From the NCBI GenBank assembly GCA_964017185.1, contig OZ024874.1, positions 37,176,721 to 37,240,720 on the forward strand: a stretch of 64,000 nucleotides of DNA, written 5' to 3'. Below, piece after piece: positions 59,655-64,000 of the stretch. This DNA is from Rugalucina vietnamica. Lineage: Eukaryota; Mollusca; Bivalvia; Lucinida; Lucinidae. A model generated the notes under the pieces. It was given only the letters and a program-made list of their open reading frames with translations. It did not search any database and had not been told where the DNA came from. The position numbers were made by a program, and so were the translations under genes. Position 1 is the stretch's first letter. Every line of letters starts with the position of its first letter.

Positions 59655-59832
59655 TTTTGTAATATATGTTTGTAAATGATTAATTTGTATATTGTTCTTG
59701 CCATGTTGGTTGTTCTGTATGTCATGTTATAGGGGAAGGGCTGTAGCTAAGGTTGGTAGAACTTGTAGCCCGACCCCATTGTTTGTACTTATTATGTACA
59801 GAGGCAATTAAATATGTTTAAACTAAACTAAA
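59472..59832 (+). mobile_element. LINE 3' untranslated tail with (ATTT)n run
   Basis: Follows the stop of the LINE frame. It contains an ATTT run (59607-59657) and ends in TTTAAACTAAACTAAAC, a short-unit tail. CATAAATGAT after the tail resembles CATAAATAAT before the frame (58728), a possible target duplication. Confidence 0.65.
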
Positions 59833-60104
59833 CATAAATGATGATATATGGGAGACCATTTTCCTAGAAATATATCATATGTATTATTTATCATAGCAAC
59901 ATACATTTCATTAAAAATACCTTTGCATCCGCTCCAAAACGTCGTTAAAGGCCTCCTTTGGCTTATCCAAGTTTAAAGATATTCCAGAACTCTCTAACTT
60001 TATGACATGTACACGGTAAGTGATAAATACTTTCAGTGTCTTTCCGACAGAAAGAGCACAAATGATGACTATCAGTTTTAATGATTTTATAAGATGGGTG
60101 AAGT
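59833..60104. other. No feature recognised
   Basis: AT-rich interval between the LINE and the GC-rich tandem repeats. Confidence 0.5.
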
Positions 60105-60218
60105 TAGCCGAAGTAGCCTGACCAGCCGAGGTAGGCTACTTCGGCTGGCCGGAGTAGCCTGACCAGCCGAGGTAGGCTACTTCGGCTGGCCGGAGTAGCC
60201 TGACCAGCCGAAGTAGCA
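60105..60218. repeat. 41-bp tandem repeat, self-complementary
   Basis: About 2.6 copies (starting 60112, 60153 and 60194) of a unit containing AGTAGCCTGACCAGCCG and GGTAGGCTACTTCGGCT; the two halves can pair with each other. Confidence 0.92.
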
Positions 60219-60250
60219 GAAATTGCTGGCATATGTAGCCGAAACAGCCG

Positions 60251-63200
60251 CATTGACGTGCGCGGAGTTTAGGGAGCAAGCGACCTAGTGGGATTTACAG
60301 TAGAAGGGATGTACTTTCAGACCACATAAGCGGCTATGTCGGGAAAACTTTGATGACCGAAAATGGAAATTTCTGTATAGTATTGCAATAGGTCGGTACC
60401 AACTCGGGCTGGTTTCTCACGGAACCCCACCGAGTTTAGGGAGTTCGAGACCCAGTGGGGCTTGTAGTCTATACAAGTGCCTTTACAGCCCATAGGTCGG
60501 TTATATTGGGAAAACTCTGGTTTGTCGGAAATTTCAACTCAAACATTGGGAAACGTGAACATTCATGGGTTTGGGGGTGGGGTATAAGGCACCCCTGTCA
60601 TTGACGTGCACGGAGTTTAGGGAGCAAGCGACCTAGTGGGACTTACAGTAGAAGGGATGTATGTTCAGACCACATAAGCGGCTATGCCGGGAAAAACTCT
60701 AGTTTTCTAGAAATAGGGGTACAAAAATGACCAAAAATGGAAATTTCTGTACAGTTTTGCAATGTGTTGGTACCAACTCGGGCTGGTTTCTCACAGAACC
60801 CAACCGAGTTTAGGGAGTTCGAGACCCAGTGGGGCTTGTAGTCCATACAAGTGCCTTTACAGCCCATAGGTCGGTTATACTGGGAAAACTCTGGTTTGTC
60901 GGAAATTTCAACTCAAACATTGGGAAACGTGAACATTCATGGGTTTGGGGGTGGGGTAAGAGGCACCCCTGTCATTGACGTGCGCGGAGTTTAGGGAGCA
61001 AGCGACCTAGTGGGATTTACAGTAGAAGGGATGTACTTTTAGACCACATAAGCGGCTATGCCGGGAAAACTCTAGTTTTCGAAAAAATAGGGGTACAAAA
61101 ATGACCAAAAATGGAAATTTCTGTACAGTATTGCAATGTGTCGGTACCAACTCGGGCTGGTTTCTCACAGAACCCCACCGAGTTTAGGGAGTTCGAGACC
61201 CAGTGGGGCTTGTAGTCCATACAAGTGCCTTTACAGCCCATAGATCGGTTATACTGGGAAAACTCTGGTTTGTCGGAAATTTCAACTCAAACATTGGGAA
61301 ACGTGAACATTCATGGGTTTGGGGGTGGGGTATGAGGCACCCCTGTCATTGACGTGCGCGGAGTTTAGGGAGCAAGCGACCTAGTGGGATTAACAGTAGA
61401 AGGGATGTACTTTCAGACCATATAAGCGGCTATGTCGGGAAAACTCTGGTTTTCGAGAAATAGGGGTACAAAGATGACCGAAAATGGAAATTTCTGTATA
61501 GTATTGCAATGTGTCGGTACCAACTCGGGCTGGTTTCTCATAGAACCCCACCGAGTTTAGGGAGTTCGAGACCCAGTGGGGCTTGTAGTCTATACAAGTG
61601 CCTTTACAGCCCATAGGTCGGTTATATTGGGAAAACTCTGGTTTGTCGGAAATTTCAACTCAAACATTGGGAAACGTGAACATTCATGGGTTTGGGGGTG
61701 GGGTATAAGGCACCCCTGTCATTGACGTGCACGGAGTTTAGGGAGCAAGCGACCTAGTGGGATTTACAGTAGGAGGGATGTATGTTCAGACCACATAAGC
61801 GGCTATGCCGGGAAAACTCTAGTTTTCTAGAAATAGGGGTACAAAAATGACCAAAAATGGGAATTTCTGTACAGTTTTGCAATGTGTTGGTACCAACTCG
61901 GGCTGGTTTCTCACAGAACCCCACCGAGTTTAGGGAGTTCGAGACCCAGTGGGGCTTGTAGTCCATACAAGTGCCTTTACAGCCCATAGGTCGGTTATAC
62001 TGGGAAAACTCTGGTTTGTCGGAAATTTCAACTCAAACATTGGGAAACGTGAACATTCATGGGTTTGGGGGTGGGGTAAGAGGCACCCCTGTCATTGACG
62101 TGCGCGGAGTTTAGGGAGCAAGCGACCTAGTGGTATTTACAGAAGAACGGACGTAAGCGGCTATGCCGGGAAAACTCTAGTTTTCGAAAAAATAGGGGTA
62201 CAAAAATGACCAAAAATGGAAATTTCTGTACAGTATTGCAATGTGTCGGTACCAACTCGGGCTGGTTTCTCACAGAACCCCACCGAGTTTAGGGAGTTCG
62301 AGACCCAGTGGGGCTTGTAGTCCATACAAGTGCCTTTACAGCCCATAGATCGGTTATACTGGGAAAACTCTGGTTTGTCGGAAATTTCAACTCAAACATT
62401 GGGAAACGTGAACATTCATGGGTTTGGGGGTGGGGTATGAGGCACCCCTGTCATTGACGTGCGCGGAGTTTAGGGAGCAAGCGACCTAGTGGGATTAACA
62501 GTAGAAGGGGTGTACTTTCAGACCATATAAGCGGCTATGTCGGGAACCTCTGGTTTGTCGGAAATTTCAACTCAAACATTGGGAAACGTGAACATTCATG
62601 GTTTTGGGGGTGGGGTAAGAGGCACCCCTGTCATTGACGTGCGCGGAGTTTAGGGAGCAAGCGACCTAGTGGGATTTACAGTAGAAGGAATGTACTTTTA
62701 GACCACATAAGCGGCTATGCCGGGAAAACTCTAGTTTTCGAGAAGTAGGGGTACAAAAATGACCAAAAATGGAAATTTCTGTATAGTATTGCAATGTGTC
62801 GGTACCAACTCGGGCTGGTTTCTCACAGAACCCCACCGAGTTTAGGGAGTTCGAGACCCAGTGAGGCTTGTAGTCCATACAAGTGCCTTTACAGCCCATA
62901 GGTCGGTTATACTGGGAAAACTCTGGTTTGTCGGAAATTTCAACTCAAACATTGGGAAACGTGAACATTCATGCGTTTGGGGGTGGGGTAAGAGGCACCC
63001 CTGTCATTGACGTGCGCGGAGTTTAGGGAGCAAACGACCTAGTGGGATTTACAGTAGAAGGGACGTACTTTTAAACCACATAAGCGGCTATGCCAGGAAA
63101 ACTCTAGTTTTCGAAAAAATAGGGGTACAAAAATGACCGAAAATGGAAATTTCTGTACAGTATTGCAATGTGTCGGTACCAACTCGGGCTGGTTTCTCAC

Positions 63201-64000
63201 AGAACCCAACCGAGTTTAGGGAGTTCGAGACCCAGTGGGCCTTGTAGTCCATACAAGTGCCTTTACAGCCCATAGGTCGGTAATACTGGGAAAACTCTGG
63301 TTTGTCGGAAATTACAACTCAAACATTGGGAAACGTGAACATTCATGGGCTTGGGGGTGGGGTATGAGGCACCCCTGTCATTTACGTGCGCGGAGTTTAG
63401 GGAGCAAGCGACCTAGTGGGATTTACAGTAGAAGGGATGTACTTTCAGACCATATAAGCGGCTATGTCGGGAAAACTCTGGTTTTCGAGAAATAGGGGTA
63501 CAAAGATGACCGAAAATGGAAATTTCTGTACAGTATTGCAATGTGTCGGTACCAACTCGGGCTGCTTTCTCACAGAACCCCACCGAGTTTAGGGAGTTCG
63601 AGACCCAGTGGGGCTTGTAGTCTATACAAGTGCCTTTACAGCCCATAGGTTGGTTATACTGGGAAAACTCTGGTTTGTCGAAAATTTCAACTCAAACATT
63701 GGGAAACGTGAACATTCATGGGTTTGGGGGTGGGGTATGAGGCACCCCTGTCATTGACGTGCGCGGAGTTTAGGGAGCAAGCGACCTAGTGGTATTTACA
63801 GTAGAAGGGATGTACTTTTAGACCACATAAGCGGCTATGCCGGGAAAACTCTAGTTTTCGAAAAAATAGGGGTACAAAAATGACCAAAAATGGAAATTTC
63901 TGTACAGTATTGCAATGTGTCGGTACCAACTCGGGCTGGTTTCTCACAGAACCCCACCGAGTTTAGGGAGTTCGAGACCCAGTGGGGCTTGTAGTCCATA
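60251..64000. repeat. ~373-bp dimeric satellite array
   Basis: Units begin at CATTGACGTGC at 60251, 60599, 60973, 61347, 61720, 62093, 62452, 62632, 63005, 63379 and 63752, running off the window. Standard length is 373-374 bp. Exceptions are the first (348 bp), the sixth (359 bp, small deletion near 62150) and the seventh (180 bp). Each unit is two related halves: half A has GGAGTTTAGGGAGCAAGCGA and ATGCCGGGAAAACTCTAG; half B has CGAGTTTAGGGAGTTCGAGA and TACTGGGAAAACTCTGG. Copies are highly alike. Minus-strand 61-77-codon frames repeat with the units and are not considered genes. Confidence 0.95.

Noticed and set aside
60682-63646. A 61-77-codon minus-strand frame starting MGCKGTC repeated in eight satellite units
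   Set aside because: Its conservation follows from the near-identity of the satellite units. The frame ends vary with small indels, and no family motif or separate selection signal is visible.

Overview
The window looks like repeat-dense, intron- or intergenic-type DNA of a bivalve mollusc. It is AT-rich eukaryotic DNA with long homopolymers and microsatellites. It contains element families I recognise from bivalve genomes: the CTCACCTGAGC-ended element with a GTCCGTCCGTCC run, the TGACCTTGACCTTGACC tandem family, and short MITEs ending in CATTACGAAAAC. It has no bacterial operons. The species is not determined. I found no intact host gene. Coding-like content is limited to two broken copies of one rhodopsin-type GPCR, two copies of a hAT-type TTF zinc-finger fragment, and the C-terminal end of a LINE reverse-transcriptase ORF.

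Layout. Positions 1-11519 and 23804-35257 are the arms of one very large inverted repeat, about 99% identical in the stretches compared by eye and probably continuing left of the window. They enclose a 12.3 kb spacer (11520-23803). Each arm also contains a smaller palindrome (about 945-6190 on the left, 29110-34330 on the right). That palindrome is built from ~537-bp tandem units rich in AAGGTCA half-sites and is interrupted by a 971-bp mariner-like element. Each arm further carries a tRNA-like head, the GPCR pseudogene, a ~160-bp tandem array and a deleted hAT element with a TTF zinc-finger remnant. The spacer holds several MITEs, a foldback element with a 6-bp target duplication, a three-monomer bivalve repeat, microsatellites and two minisatellites. 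One minisatellite ends exactly at the right-arm boundary.

From 35258 to 58700 the sequence is a succession of foldback elements: 37962-40160 (5-bp duplication ATTCT), 40431-41120, 41545-41740, 42651-42838 (8-bp duplication ATGGCATA), an old inverted pair (46440-47480 and 51300-53120), 53135-53869 (TTAA-flanked), 54231-55139 (TA-flanked), and a 2.75-kb palindrome of ~180-bp monomers (55440-58190). A 5'-truncated LINE follows (58749-59832). The window ends in a satellite array (60251-64000 and beyond) with a ~373-bp dimeric unit and one A/B chimeric monomer.

The common theme is inverted repetition at every scale, from 20-bp hairpins to an 11.5-kb palindrome. No metabolic or regulatory pathway can be read from the window.
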